From the NCBI RefSeq assembly GCF_003626535.1, contig NZ_RBAL01000028.1, positions 1-59,888 of the forward strand: DNA of 59,888 bases, in the 5' to 3' direction. The translations under genes and the position numbers were made by a program. Source of the DNA: Streptomyces hoynatensis. GTDB lineage: Bacteria > Actinomycetota > Actinomycetes > Streptomycetales > Streptomycetaceae. The notes beneath the pieces were generated by a model, which worked only from the letters and a program-made list of their open reading frames with translations, was not told where the DNA came from and did no database searches. Below are positions 8,218-16,482 of this stretch, piece after piece. Position 1 is the first letter of the stretch. Every line of letters starts with the position of its first letter.

Positions 8218-8231
8218 GTTAAGCGCTTCAC
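8218..8231. promoter_or_regulatory. LacI-family operator, GTTAAGCGCTTCAC
   Basis: A 14-bp dyad with a perfect AAGCGCTT core (8221-8228) and only one mismatched outer pair. This is the shape of LacI/CcpA-family operators, which have a central CG inside an AAnCGnTT-like palindrome. It lies in the 200-bp gap upstream of the isomerase/Gfo-Idh operon, in promoter position. No LacI-HTH regulator is encoded in the window (the gene at 16483 has a DeoR-type HTH), so the cognate repressor is probably elsewhere. Confidence 0.6.
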
Positions 8232-8343
8232 CGCGGCCTGGCGAGAGCCCCCCGCAGGCTTTCCCAGGCCCGGGCCCCGGTACGCCCCGGCCGCCGGTTC
8301 CGGAACCGGCGCCCGCCGCGGGCCGCCGCCGCCCGGCTCCCGC

Positions 8344-9426
8344 TCAGCCGCCGAGGGAATCCACCAGGGCCCGGGTCACCTCGGCCGTTCCCGCGGTGCC
8401 GCCGAGATCCCTGGTGAGCACCCCGGCCGCGGTGACCGCGGCGATCGCCCGCTCCACCCGGGCCGCCTCCGCGGGCAGGCCCAGGTGCTCCAGCATCATC
8501 GCCGCACTGCCCACGGCGCCGATCGGATTGGCCCAGCCGCGGCCCGCGATGTCGGGCGCCGAGCCGTGCACCGGCTCGAACATGCTGGGGAAGCGGCGCT
8601 CCGGGTTGAGGTTGGCGCTGGGCGCGAGGCCGAGGCTGCCGGCCAGGGCGCTGCCGAGGTCGGAGAGGATGTCGGCGTTGAGGTTGGAGGCGACGACGAC
8701 CGACAGCTCCCACGGCCTGAGCACGAACTTCGCCGACATGGCGTCCACCAGCACGCTCTCGGTCTCCACGTCCGGGTAGTCCGCGGCCACCCGGGCGAAG
8801 ACCTCGTCCCACAGGACCATGCCGTACTGCTGCGCGTTGCTCTTGGTGACGCTCGACACCTTGCGCCGGCTCCTGGTGCGCGCCAGCTCGAAGGCGAAGC
8901 GCATGACGCGCTCGCAGCCGCGCTCGGTGAACAGCGCGGACTGCACGGCCACTTCGCCGCCGGGGCCGCGCCCGGCGAAGTTGCGCCCGCCGAGCCCGGC
9001 GTACTCGCCCTCGCTGTTCTCGCGGACCACGACCCAGTCCAGGGCGTGCGCGTCGGCGGCGCGCAGCGGGCTGCGCACGCCGGGCAGGAAGCGGACCGGG
9101 CGGACGTTGGCCCACTGGTCGAAGCTCTGGCAGATCCGCAGCCGCAGGCCCCACAGGCTGACGTGGTCGGGAACGGTGGGCCAGCCGACGGCGCCGAAGC
9201 AGATCGCGTCGAACTCCCGCAGCCGCTCCAGGCCGTCCTCGTCCATCATCCGGCCGGTGCGCTCGAAGTGGCCGCAGCCCCAGGGGAATTCCTCCCAGTC
9301 GAAGGCGAACGCGCCGTGCGAGTCGGCCGCCAGGGCGTCCAGCACGGCGCGGGCCGAGGCCAGCACCTCGGGGCCCACGCCGTCGGCGGGTATCGCGGCG
9401 ATGCGGTAGGTGTGCGTCGGTGCCAC
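8344..9426 (-). CDS. Tartrate/D-malate dehydrogenase (isopropylmalate dehydrogenase family)
   Basis: A 360-residue decarboxylating dehydrogenase. It starts RIAAIPADGVGPEVLASA, as tartrate dehydrogenases and D-malate dehydrogenases do, and has the substrate loop LRLRICQSFDQWANVRPVR, a KSNAQQYGMVLWDEVF segment, the metal/coenzyme region NLNADILSDLGSALAGSLGL and GSAPDIAGRGWANPIG. Expected reaction: Mn2+ and NAD-dependent oxidation of D-malate or tartrate with decarboxylation in some members. The start is the GTG at 9426, which has GAGGAG five bases upstream; the frame is open further but runs into G-rich repeats. It is monocistronic, ending 200 bp before the isomerase operon. True leuB is less likely because the N-terminus is of the tartrate type. 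Confidence 0.85.
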   Translation of the reverse strand: MAPTHTYRIAAIPADGVGPEVLASARAVLDALAADSHGAFAFDWEEFPWGCGHFERTGRMMDEDGLERLREFDAICFGAVGWPTVPDHVSLWGLRLRICQSFDQWANVRPVRFLPGVRSPLRAADAHALDWVVVRENSEGEYAGLGGRNFAGRGPGGEVAVQSALFTERGCERVMRFAFELARTRSRRKVSSVTKSNAQQYGMVLWDEVFARVAADYPDVETESVLVDAMSAKFVLRPWELSVVVASNLNADILSDLGSALAGSLGLAPSANLNPERRFPSMFEPVHGSAPDIAGRGWANPIGAVGSAAMMLEHLGLPAEAARVERAIAAVTAAGVLTRDLGGTAGTAEVTRALVDSLGG

Positions 9427-9429
9427 GGG

Positions 9430-9540
9430 AACTCCTCTGCAGGGGACGGGGGACGGAACGGGGAGGGGAACGGGGGAGGCGGGACGGGAACGGAGGGAGG
9501 ACGAGGGAGGACGAGGGAGGAAGGGGGAGGAAGGGGAGGA
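9430..9540 (+). repeat. G-rich decamer repeats, potential G-quadruplex region
   Basis: The + strand between the two divergent start codons is almost pure purine, with more than ten runs of three to five G. From 9491 to 9540 five imperfect 10-bp units follow each other, based on ACGAGGGAGG. Consecutive G-runs with short loops give several possible G-quadruplexes. The region must hold the promoters of both the tartrate dehydrogenase gene and the GNAT gene, but I see no standard -35/-10 pair. Confidence 0.7.
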
Positions 9541-9553
9541 TAGCCTGGCGGCC

Positions 9554-10012
9554 ATGGCGGACTGGGAACTCCGGCCGGCCTCGGCGGCGGACGTCGAGGC
9601 GGTGGCCGAGCTGCGGGCCGCGGTGCTGCGGGCGGATCTGGAACGGCTCGGGCGGTACGACGAGGTGCGGGTACGGCAGCGGCTGCGGGACGGGTTCGTC
9701 CCCGGGCACACCTGGGTGATCGAGGTGGGCGGGGAGTTCGCCGGCTGCGTGGCGCTCCGCCCGGCACGCGACGCCCGCTGGCTCGAACACTTCTACCTGG
9801 CCCCGCACTTGCAGGGCGGCGGCATCGGGGCGGCCGTGCTCGAACGGCTGCTTGAGCGCTGCGACGGGGAGGGCACCCGGGTGCGGCTGAACGTGCTGCA
9901 GGGCAGCAGGGCGCGGCGGCTGTACGAACGGCACGGGTTCGCCGCCGAGTCCGAGGACGCGGTGGACGTGTTCATGCTGCGGGAGCCCGCCCCGGCGGCC
10001 CCCGGCTCCTGA
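9554..10012 (+). CDS. GNAT-family N-acetyltransferase
   Basis: A 152-residue protein spanning one acetyltransferase domain. It begins WELRPASAADVEAVAELR, has the acetyl-CoA binding segment LEHFYLAPHLQGGGIGAAVLERLLE (motif A, Q/RxxGxG/A as QGGGIG) and ends with VLQGSRARRLYERHGFAAE, the usual C-terminal motif B. It would transfer an acetyl group from acetyl-CoA to an amine; the substrate cannot be inferred. ATG 9554 is preceded by GGAGGATAG-like purines. It is divergent from the tartrate dehydrogenase gene. Confidence 0.88.
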   Translation: MADWELRPASAADVEAVAELRAAVLRADLERLGRYDEVRVRQRLRDGFVPGHTWVIEVGGEFAGCVALRPARDARWLEHFYLAPHLQGGGIGAAVLERLLERCDGEGTRVRLNVLQGSRARRLYERHGFAAESEDAVDVFMLREPAPAAPGS

Positions 10013-10031
10013 GCGCCCGGCCGCGCGGGCA

Positions 10032-10057
10032 CGCGGGGCCGCCGGGGCGGCCCCGCG
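10032..10057. terminator. Hairpin between convergent GNAT and DUF2264 genes
   Basis: Twelve-base perfect arms (CGCGGGGCCGCC and its complement) flank a GG centre. The hairpin lies in the 76-bp gap between two convergent stop codons. There is no U-tract, typical for GC-rich actinobacterial terminators, so it may act on both strands. Confidence 0.65.
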
Positions 10058-10088
10058 AAGATCCGGGCGACGCGGCCCCGCGGGGTCC

Positions 10089-12224
10089 CTACGGCGCGGC
10101 GCCCCCCTCGGCCGGCGCGGGCGGCCCGCCGCCCGGGGGCGGCGGCAGGGTGAGGGCGGTGGCGAGCGCCGGGAGGCCGCCGCGGGTCGCGGGCCAGTGC
10201 ACGGTGAGGGTGCCGGGGAGGGCGCCGGGCACGACGCGCGGCAGCGCGGGCGCCCCGGGCGGCAGGGCGCCCGCGGCCCCGGTCCGGTCGAGCAGGACGG
10301 CCGCGGCGTACAGTTCGCCGGGCCGCGGCGCGGCGGCGGTGGCGAGCCAGGGCACCGCGGTGACGCGGCCCAGCGGGCTCGCGTCCCGCGCCAGGGCGAC
10401 GCCGGCGCGCCCCAGGCCCCGCAGTCCGTACAGCGCGGAGCGCAGCCCGCCGACGGTGGCGGCCCCGGCCGCGCCGTGGCCCGGCTCCGCGCGCGCCCCG
10501 GCCCCCGCCTCCCCGCCGGACCCGGTTCCCGCCGCCTCGCGGGCCGCGGTCCTCGGCTCCTCGTCCGCCGCGAGGGGCCAGCCGCCGAAGCGCAGCGCGA
10601 GCAAGGCCGCGGCGCCCTCCGCGGGGGCGCCGCCCTCCTCGATCCTGGCCAGCCGCACCTCGACCCCGTCCCGCAGCAGCGAGGCCACGGTGAGCAGCGG
10701 GCCGGGCAGGACCGCGCCGGCGCGGCCGGAGCCGTGGTCGGGCGAGGCGTCGGCGCGCGCGTCGACCCAGTGCGCCCGGCCCCGGGAGGCCGCGGCGAGC
10801 ACCCCGCCAGGCAGCCGCCGCGCGAACAGGGTGGCGAAGCCGGAGCGGTGGGTGGCGCGGCCCGCGGCGTCCAGCAGCACCACGCTGTTGTCCAGCGGGT
10901 CCGCCACGGCCGGACCGGTTGGCGGCGGCAGGGTCGCGGTGGAGTAGCCGAGCCTGGCGTACAGGGGCGCGTCGGCGGTCTCGGCTCCCTCGGCGGCGTG
11001 GTCGGTGCCGTGGTTGAGCACGATCGCGAAGCCGTCCGCGCGCCGCGCCGACACCAGCCAGCCCGGCGCCGCCACCACCCGGGTCACGTCCTCGCGCTCC
11101 ACCGGCAGCGGCTCCTCCGGCGCGGTCCACACCGGGTGGCCGGCCGGGAGCGCGAGGCCGAGCAGGCCCTTGGCGGCCCAGTAGGGCGAGCCGGGGCCCG
11201 AGTACGCCTGCCGCATCGCGGGCCAGGGGCCGTACCAGCCCAGGCTCAGCAGCCCGTCCGCGCCGGGCACGCCGCGGTCGGCGAAGTGCCGCACCAGGCC
11301 GCTCGCGGCCCGCCGGGTCAGCCCCGGGGGCAGGGCGTCCACCCCGGCGAAGGCGGCGGCCCACAGCGGGGCGGCGGCGGCGAAGCGGTAGACCAGGCTG
11401 CGGCCCTGGAGCAGGGGCGAGCCGTCGGCGCCGATCAGCCGCACCGCGTCCTGCAGGTAACGCGCCAGGTCGGCGTCCCACCGGGCGCGCAGCGCGGGCG
11501 GGCACAGGGTGCCGGTGACGTCGAAGAGGCGGGTCCACAGCGCCGGGTACAGGTGCAGGGCCCAGCCGGTGTAGTGGTCGAAGGCGCGCTCGCCGGCCCC
11601 GTCGCTCAGCCAGCCGCCCTCCCGCCGCAGGGAGGCGTGGACGGCGAGGTCGGCCTCGACGTCGGCCCTCGACCAGGGGCCGCCCACCTCCCGCAGAAAG
11701 GACTCCACGACGATGCGGAACCACACCCAGTTGATCGGGGGATAGGGCTGCCCGACGACGGTGCCGAGCCAGGCGACGACGCGTTCCCTGACCCGGTCGT
11801 CCAGGCGGTCCCACAGCCAGGGCCTGGTCAGTTGGAGGATCAGCGCCAGGGAGGCCGCCTCCACCTTGGCCTGGCCGAGCCGGTCGGGCCGCGGCCAGTA
11901 CTCGGGCGAGCGCGGGTCGGTGCCCGCGGCCAGGCCGGCGGCGTGGCGTTCGAGCAGCCCCAGCGGGTCGGCGCCGCCCTCGCCCGCCACCCGGAAGCCG
12001 GCCAGCAGGAAGGTGCGGGCGAAGCCCTCCAGCCCGTCCGAGTCCCTCCCGTAGGCGCTTGCGGGACCCGGCAGCGCCACCCGGGCGCCGCCGGGGGAAC
12101 GGTGGGCCTCCACGGCGGCGAGCAGCTTGTCGGCGTACGCGGCCCAGTGCGCCCTGGTCCAGCCGGTGTGCGGGGACAGCTCCGGGTCGGGTGCGGGCAG
12201 CCAGGACGGCGGGGTGGGCCTCAC
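10089..12224 (-). CDS. DUF2264 domain-containing protein
   Basis: A 711-residue protein without signal peptide. The N-terminal ~360 residues match DUF2264: WTRAHWAAYADKLLAAV, LEGFARTFLLAGFRV, WLGTVVGQPYPPINWVWFRIVVESFLREVGG, GWLSDGAGERAFDHYTGWALHLYPALW and DGLLSLGWYGPWPAMRQAYSGPGSPYWAAKG. These suggest an alpha/alpha-toroid fold like that of glycoside hydrolases and lyases. The C-terminal half is beta-rich (heparinase II/III-like) with an Ala/Gly-rich insertion. As far as I recall, some DUF2264 proteins have been linked to uronic-acid glycoside hydrolysis, but I cannot confirm this here. GTG start at 12224 overlaps the upstream stop (GTGA). It is the last gene of the ABC sugar-import operon, so cytosolic breakdown of the imported oligosaccharide is the likely job. 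Confidence 0.8.
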   Translation of the reverse strand: MRPTPPSWLPAPDPELSPHTGWTRAHWAAYADKLLAAVEAHRSPGGARVALPGPASAYGRDSDGLEGFARTFLLAGFRVAGEGGADPLGLLERHAAGLAAGTDPRSPEYWPRPDRLGQAKVEAASLALILQLTRPWLWDRLDDRVRERVVAWLGTVVGQPYPPINWVWFRIVVESFLREVGGPWSRADVEADLAVHASLRREGGWLSDGAGERAFDHYTGWALHLYPALWTRLFDVTGTLCPPALRARWDADLARYLQDAVRLIGADGSPLLQGRSLVYRFAAAAPLWAAAFAGVDALPPGLTRRAASGLVRHFADRGVPGADGLLSLGWYGPWPAMRQAYSGPGSPYWAAKGLLGLALPAGHPVWTAPEEPLPVEREDVTRVVAAPGWLVSARRADGFAIVLNHGTDHAAEGAETADAPLYARLGYSTATLPPPTGPAVADPLDNSVVLLDAAGRATHRSGFATLFARRLPGGVLAAASRGRAHWVDARADASPDHGSGRAGAVLPGPLLTVASLLRDGVEVRLARIEEGGAPAEGAAALLALRFGGWPLAADEEPRTAAREAAGTGSGGEAGAGARAEPGHGAAGAATVGGLRSALYGLRGLGRAGVALARDASPLGRVTAVPWLATAAAPRPGELYAAAVLLDRTGAAGALPPGAPALPRVVPGALPGTLTVHWPATRGGLPALATALTLPPPPGGGPPAPAEGGAAP

Positions 12225-13228
12225 GCCTGCACCCCCAGGGACTCGCGGGTGACCGGGTCGAGGGGCGGCAGCCCGGCGGCGTACCGCTCCAGCTCGTCGA
12301 GGGCGGCGGCGGCCATCCGGCGGGTCTCGGAGCCGAGCGAGCCGGCCACGTGCGGGGTGAGGACGACGTTGGGCAGGTCGTAGAGCGGCGAGTCGTCCGG
12401 CAGCGGCTCGGGCTCCGTGACGTCGAGGATGGCGTGCAACTCGCCCGCGGCGCAGGCGTGTTCGAGGGCGGCGGTGTCCACGAGGGAGCCGCGGGCGGTG
12501 TTGATCAGCACGGCGTGCGCGGGCAGCGCGGCCAGCTCGGCCGCGCCGATGAGGTGCCGGGTCGAGGGCAGGGCGGGGGCGTGCAGGCTCAGCACGTCGG
12601 CCAGGGGAAGGGCCTCGGCCAGGGGCGCGGGTTCGGCTCCGGCGGCGGCGATCGCGGCCGGGTCGGCGATCGGGTCGACGACCAGGACGCGGGCGAAGGG
12701 GGCCAGCAGCCGGGCGACCCGGCGGCCGATCCGGGAGAAGCCGACCAGCACCACCGTGCGGTCCCGGCCGCTGAGTTCGCCGCGGCCATCCCGGTAGCTC
12801 CAGTCGGTGCGGAAGCGGCGCGCGTCGGCGGCGAGGAAGGGCACCTTCTTGAACGCCCACAGCACCGCGGCCAGCGTGTACTGGGCGACGGGCTCGGCGT
12901 TGGCGCCCGCGGCCGTGGTCACCAGCAGGCCCCGGTCGAAGACGGCGGGGGTGACGTGCGGGCGGACGCTGCCCGCGGCGTGCAGCACGGCCCGCAGCCT
13001 GGGGGCGGCGTCCAGTACCTCCCCGGTCAGCTCGGGGCAGCCCCAGGAGGTGAGCAGCACCTCGACCTCGGCCAGCCGGCGCCGCACCGCGGGGGCGTCG
13101 AGGCGGTGCGCGGCCCACGGCTCGCCGAGCGTGGCCAGGGCGCGCAGCCGGGTCAGCTCCCGGCCGCCGAACTGGGTGCCGAGCCAGGCCGGGTCCATGG
13201 CGAGCAGCGTGTGGGGCCTGCGGGTCAC
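12221..13228 (-). CDS. D-2-hydroxyacid dehydrogenase (NAD-dependent)
   Basis: A 335-residue enzyme of the D-isomer-specific 2-hydroxyacid dehydrogenase family (phosphoglycerate/glyoxylate reductase-like). Seen: LTSWGCPELTGEVLDAAPRLRAV, the Rossmann motif VVLVGFSRIGRRVARLL, NTARGSLVDTAAL with the catalytic Arg, DVTEPEPLPDDSPLY with the catalytic Glu, and LTPHVAGSLGSETRRM with the catalytic His. It reduces 2-keto acids or oxidises 2-hydroxyacids. The GTG at 13228 overlaps the stop of the upstream permease gene by 4 bp (GTGA), and its own stop overlaps the DUF2264 start, so it is tightly coupled into the import operon. An ATG at 13198 is an alternative start. Confidence 0.87.
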   Translation of the reverse strand: MTRRPHTLLAMDPAWLGTQFGGRELTRLRALATLGEPWAAHRLDAPAVRRRLAEVEVLLTSWGCPELTGEVLDAAPRLRAVLHAAGSVRPHVTPAVFDRGLLVTTAAGANAEPVAQYTLAAVLWAFKKVPFLAADARRFRTDWSYRDGRGELSGRDRTVVLVGFSRIGRRVARLLAPFARVLVVDPIADPAAIAAAGAEPAPLAEALPLADVLSLHAPALPSTRHLIGAAELAALPAHAVLINTARGSLVDTAALEHACAAGELHAILDVTEPEPLPDDSPLYDLPNVVLTPHVAGSLGSETRRMAAAALDELERYAAGLPPLDPVTRESLGVQA

Positions 13229-14079
13229 TTCAGGCTCCCCGAGGCCAGGCCGGACCGCCACTGGCGCTGCAGCAGGAGGAAGGCGGCCACCAGGGGCACC
13301 ACCGCGAGCAGCGATCCCGTGATGACCAGCGGGCTGTACTGGGGGAACTGGGTCACGCGGGAACTCCATTGGAACAGGCCGAGGTTCATCGGGAACAGGT
13401 GCGGGTCGGTGAGCATGACGAGGGGCAGGAAGAAGTTGTTCCAGATCCCGACGAACTGGAAGAGCAGGATCGTCACCACGCCGGGCCGCATCATGGGCAG
13501 CGCGACGGTGAAGAAGATCCGCAGCTCCCCGGCCCCGTCGATCCTGGCGGCCTCCAGCACCTCGTCGGGTATCGCGGCGTCGGCGTAGGCGCGGGCGAGG
13601 TAGACGCCGAAGGGGTTGGTGAGCAGGGGGATGAACACGGCCCAGAAGGTGTCGACGAGCCGCAGCTGGGAGGCGAGCAGGTAGAGCGGCAGGGCCAGCG
13701 CGGTGGTGGGCACCAGGACCCCGGCCAGGGTGACGGCGAAGAGCAGGCGGCGGCCGGGGAAGCGCAGCTTGGCGATGGCGTAGCCGCAGGCGGCGCAGAT
13801 CAGCGAGCCGAGGACGGCGCCGAGTCCGGCGTAGAGCAGGGAGTTGCGCACCCAGTCGAGGAAGACGCCGTCCTCCTCGGCGAAGAGGTCGCCGAGGTTG
13901 TCCCACAGGTGGAAGCCGCCGAGTGCGAAGGCGCCGGTGGTGGAGAAGTCGCCCAGGCTCTTGGTCGAGGAGGTCAGCAGCCACACCAGCGGCAGGAGGC
14001 TGTAGAGGGAGGCGATCAGGAGCAGGGCGTGCACGGCCCCCCGGGAGGTCCAGCGGGAGCCTGAGCCGGTGGTGTTCAA
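13225..14079 (-). CDS. Carbohydrate ABC transporter permease, MalG type
   Basis: A 284-residue inner-membrane permease of the CUT1 family with six predicted TM segments. The EAA loop reads IPDEVLEAARIDGAGELRIFFTVALPMMRPG, which contacts the ATPase. The C-terminus ends with LLLQRQWRSGLASGSLK, the usual MalG-type RxFxxGLTxGAVKG-like tail. The start is most likely the TTG at 14079: it has GGAGGT four bases upstream and overlaps the stop of the upstream permease (TTGA). No ABC ATPase is in the operon, so a shared MsiK-type ATPase encoded elsewhere is expected, as is usual in Streptomyces. Confidence 0.88.
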   Translation of the reverse strand: MNTTGSGSRWTSRGAVHALLLIASLYSLLPLVWLLTSSTKSLGDFSTTGAFALGGFHLWDNLGDLFAEEDGVFLDWVRNSLLYAGLGAVLGSLICAACGYAIAKLRFPGRRLLFAVTLAGVLVPTTALALPLYLLASQLRLVDTFWAVFIPLLTNPFGVYLARAYADAAIPDEVLEAARIDGAGELRIFFTVALPMMRPGVVTILLFQFVGIWNNFFLPLVMLTDPHLFPMNLGLFQWSSRVTQFPQYSPLVITGSLLAVVPLVAAFLLLQRQWRSGLASGSLK

Positions 14080-15014
14080 CGCGACCTCCGGGCGGACAGG
14101 CGCATCACGAGCGCCGAGAGCAGGGCCGAGGCGAGGGCGAGCAGCATCGAGGCGGCGGCGGCGCGGCCGTAGTCGTTGCTGATGAACGCCTCCTCGTAGA
14201 CGTAGAGGCTCGGCGTCCAGGTGCTGGTGACCGAGCCGGTGAAGGAGCGCAGGACCAGCGGCTCGGTGAACAGCTGGAGCGAGCCGATGACGGTGAACAC
14301 CAGGGCGACGAAGATCGTCGGGCGGATGGTCGGCACCTTGACCGACCAGGCGGTGCGGAGGGGGCCCGCGCCGTCCACCCTGGCCGCCTCCAGCACGTCG
14401 CGCGGGACGGTCCGCAGCGCCGTGTAGAAGATGATCATGTTGTAGCCGGTCCACTGCCAGGTCGTGATGGTGACCAGGGAGGGCAGGACGCCGTTGCCGC
14501 CCAGCGGGTCCCAGGGCAGCAGGTCCTGGAGCGGGCCGATGTTCGGGCTGTACAGGTAGGCCCAGATCAGGCCCGCGATCACGCCGGGTACGACGTAGGG
14601 CAGGAAGACGGCGAGCGACCACACCTGACGCAGCCGCACGGTGGCGCTGTCCAGCAGCAGCGCCAGGACCAGCGCGATGCCGAGCATCAGCGGCACGTGC
14701 ACCAGGGCGTACCCGGCCACGTTGCCCACGCTGTCGCGGAAGGCGCCGTCCCCGAGCACGTCGGCGTAGTTGCCCAGCCAGACGAAGACGTCGTGGGGGC
14801 CGTCGAAGCCGAGTCCCGACAGGCGCTCGGTGAACAGGCTGAGGTAGAGCGCGTAGCCGATGGGCACCAGGACGGTGCCGAGGAGCAGCAGCGCGAAGGG
14901 CCCGGCGAGCAGCAGCGCGGCGAGCGGGGCCCGGCCGCCGCGGCGGGGCCGGCCGGGGGCGGGGGCGCCGGGCGGGCGGGTCTCCTCGGCGGTGGTGGGG
15001 GCGAGGACGGTCAT
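14076..15014 (-). CDS. Carbohydrate ABC transporter permease, MalF type
   Basis: A 312-residue CUT1 permease. Residues 1-30 are a Pro/Arg-rich cytosolic tail, followed by about six TM segments. The EAA motif reads VPRDVLEAARVDGAGPLRTAWSVKVPTIRPT. It pairs with the MalG-type permease to form the membrane channel. ATG 15014 overlaps the stop of the binding-protein gene (ATGA), and its own stop overlaps the next start (TTGA), so the subunits are translationally coupled. Confidence 0.9.
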   Translation of the reverse strand: MTVLAPTTAEETRPPGAPAPGRPRRGGRAPLAALLLAGPFALLLLGTVLVPIGYALYLSLFTERLSGLGFDGPHDVFVWLGNYADVLGDGAFRDSVGNVAGYALVHVPLMLGIALVLALLLDSATVRLRQVWSLAVFLPYVVPGVIAGLIWAYLYSPNIGPLQDLLPWDPLGGNGVLPSLVTITTWQWTGYNMIIFYTALRTVPRDVLEAARVDGAGPLRTAWSVKVPTIRPTIFVALVFTVIGSLQLFTEPLVLRSFTGSVTSTWTPSLYVYEEAFISNDYGRAAAASMLLALASALLSALVMRLSARRSR

Positions 15015-16339
15015 GCGGGGCTCCCTTCCCGGACGGAGAGGCCGCGGTCGCGCATGTCGGACACGGCCGAGGACTGCACCCGGCGCACGGCGTCCGGGAG
15101 GGTGGTGCCGCCGGTGGTCACCTCGGCGAAGGCGTCGGAGAGGGTGGCGAACAGGCCGAGCGAGGTGGGGCCCCAGGTCCAGTCGGGGACGCGGGCGGCG
15201 GCCTCGTCCAGCACGTCGTAGACCGGGTCGCCGACGAACCAGTCGCCGGGCACCACCTCGCGGGCGACCTCGCGGCTGGGCAGCCAGGCGGGGAAGGGGG
15301 AGGTGAACTCCGAGCCGACGCGGACGACTTCGGGGTCGGTGCTCAGCCAGCGCAGGAAGGTCAGGGCGGCCTCGGCGACCTCGCTCTCCTCCGATATGCC
15401 GAAGGCGGTGCCGCCCTGCACCCCGTTGGCCGGGGCGGAGGCGTCCCAGACCGGCATGGTGGCGATGGCCCACCGGCCGGTGTCGTCGGGGATGGACTTC
15501 TTCAGGGTGCCCACGCTCCAGGAGGCGCCGAGCAGGCCCCACAGCCGGCCGGAGTGGATGCTGGAGATCCAGTCCTGGGTGCCGGTGCCCGCGCTTTGCA
15601 CCAGCCCGGCGGAGATCAGGTCCTGCCAGTACGCGGCGGTGCGCAGGGTGCCCTCGCCCGCGACGTCCACCAGCCAGGTGTCGCCCTCGATCCGCCACCA
15701 GGGGTCGCCCGCGCCCCAGGACATGCCGGCGAAGAAGGAGCCGTCGTTGAGCGGGAAGGTGGTCAGCCGGGAGCCGGGCGCCGCCTGCCGGACGGCCTCC
15801 GCGGTGTGCCGGAACTCCTCCCAGGTGCGCGGCACCTCGATGCCGTGCTCGTCGAAGAGGTCCTTGCGGTAGTAGAAGGCCATGGGGGCGAAGTCCATCG
15901 GGACGGCCCAGGTGCGCCCGTCGGGCCTGACGCCCTGCCAGGCGGCCGGGGTGTAGCCCTCGGCCAGGTCGGCGAGGTCCTCGGTGAGTTCCCGCAGGCC
16001 GCCGGTGGCCAGCAATTGGATCAGCCCCTGGTACTCGACGTGCAGGATGTCGGGGGCGTTGTGGGCGCGGATCGCGTTCGTCTGCTGCGCGTAGCCCCCG
16101 GAGAGGCCGGCGGCGATCACGCTCAGCTCGACGTGGACCTCCCGCTGGGCGGCGTTGAAGGCGGCCACGTATTTGTCCATGCCGGTCATCCACGACCAGA
16201 TGCGGACCCGAGTGGCGCCCGAAGCGGTCGTGCGGGAGGAACAGCCGGACAGGAGGGTGGCTCCGCCCGCGGCCAGCGCGGCGGAGCCTGAGGCGGCGCG
16301 CAGGAACGCGCGGCGCGACCAGTCGGTATGCGGCGCCAT
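15011..16339 (-). CDS. Sugar ABC transporter substrate-binding lipoprotein
   Basis: A 442-residue extracellular solute-binding protein, family 1. The N-terminus carries a twin-arginine motif (SRRAFLRAA, residues 7-15), a hydrophobic stretch and a lipobox LLSGC, so it is probably exported by Tat and anchored as a lipoprotein. The mature part has the usual two-lobe signals (VRIWSWMTGMDKYVAAFN, APDILHVEYQGLIQLLATGGL, VPMDFAPMAFYYRKDLF, GGTAFGISEESEVAEAALTFLRWLS). ATG 16339 is chosen because GGGAGGA lies eight bases upstream. First gene of the five-gene operon. Its promoter faces the regulator gene at 16483. Confidence 0.92.
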   Translation of the reverse strand: MAPHTDWSRRAFLRAASGSAALAAGGATLLSGCSSRTTASGATRVRIWSWMTGMDKYVAAFNAAQREVHVELSVIAAGLSGGYAQQTNAIRAHNAPDILHVEYQGLIQLLATGGLRELTEDLADLAEGYTPAAWQGVRPDGRTWAVPMDFAPMAFYYRKDLFDEHGIEVPRTWEEFRHTAEAVRQAAPGSRLTTFPLNDGSFFAGMSWGAGDPWWRIEGDTWLVDVAGEGTLRTAAYWQDLISAGLVQSAGTGTQDWISSIHSGRLWGLLGASWSVGTLKKSIPDDTGRWAIATMPVWDASAPANGVQGGTAFGISEESEVAEAALTFLRWLSTDPEVVRVGSEFTSPFPAWLPSREVAREVVPGDWFVGDPVYDVLDEAAARVPDWTWGPTSLGLFATLSDAFAEVTTGGTTLPDAVRRVQSSAVSDMRDRGLSVREGSPA

Positions 16340-16430
16340 GGGGTCGTTCCTCCCGGGGGTGCTGGGGAAAGGGAGCGATCGGTGGTGGCGCACACTCCAA
16401 CCTGTGCGATAGTGCGGAGTCAATCATTCG

Positions 16431-16464
16431 GAACGAGAACGATCTGGAACGATCAATAACGATC
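16431..16464. promoter_or_regulatory. Phased AACGATC repeats, probable operator
   Basis: Three exact copies of AACGATC start at 16438, 16448 and 16458, exactly 10 bp apart, with a related GAACGA at 16431. They therefore lie on the same face of the helix. They sit between the divergent starts of the ABC import operon (16339) and the DeoR/LacI hybrid regulator (16483), ending 18 bp before the regulator start. The direct-repeat arrangement suits a regulator with a DeoR-type HTH better than a LacI palindrome would. Confidence 0.65.
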
Positions 16465-16482
16465 AGAAGTGAAGGTTCGCCG

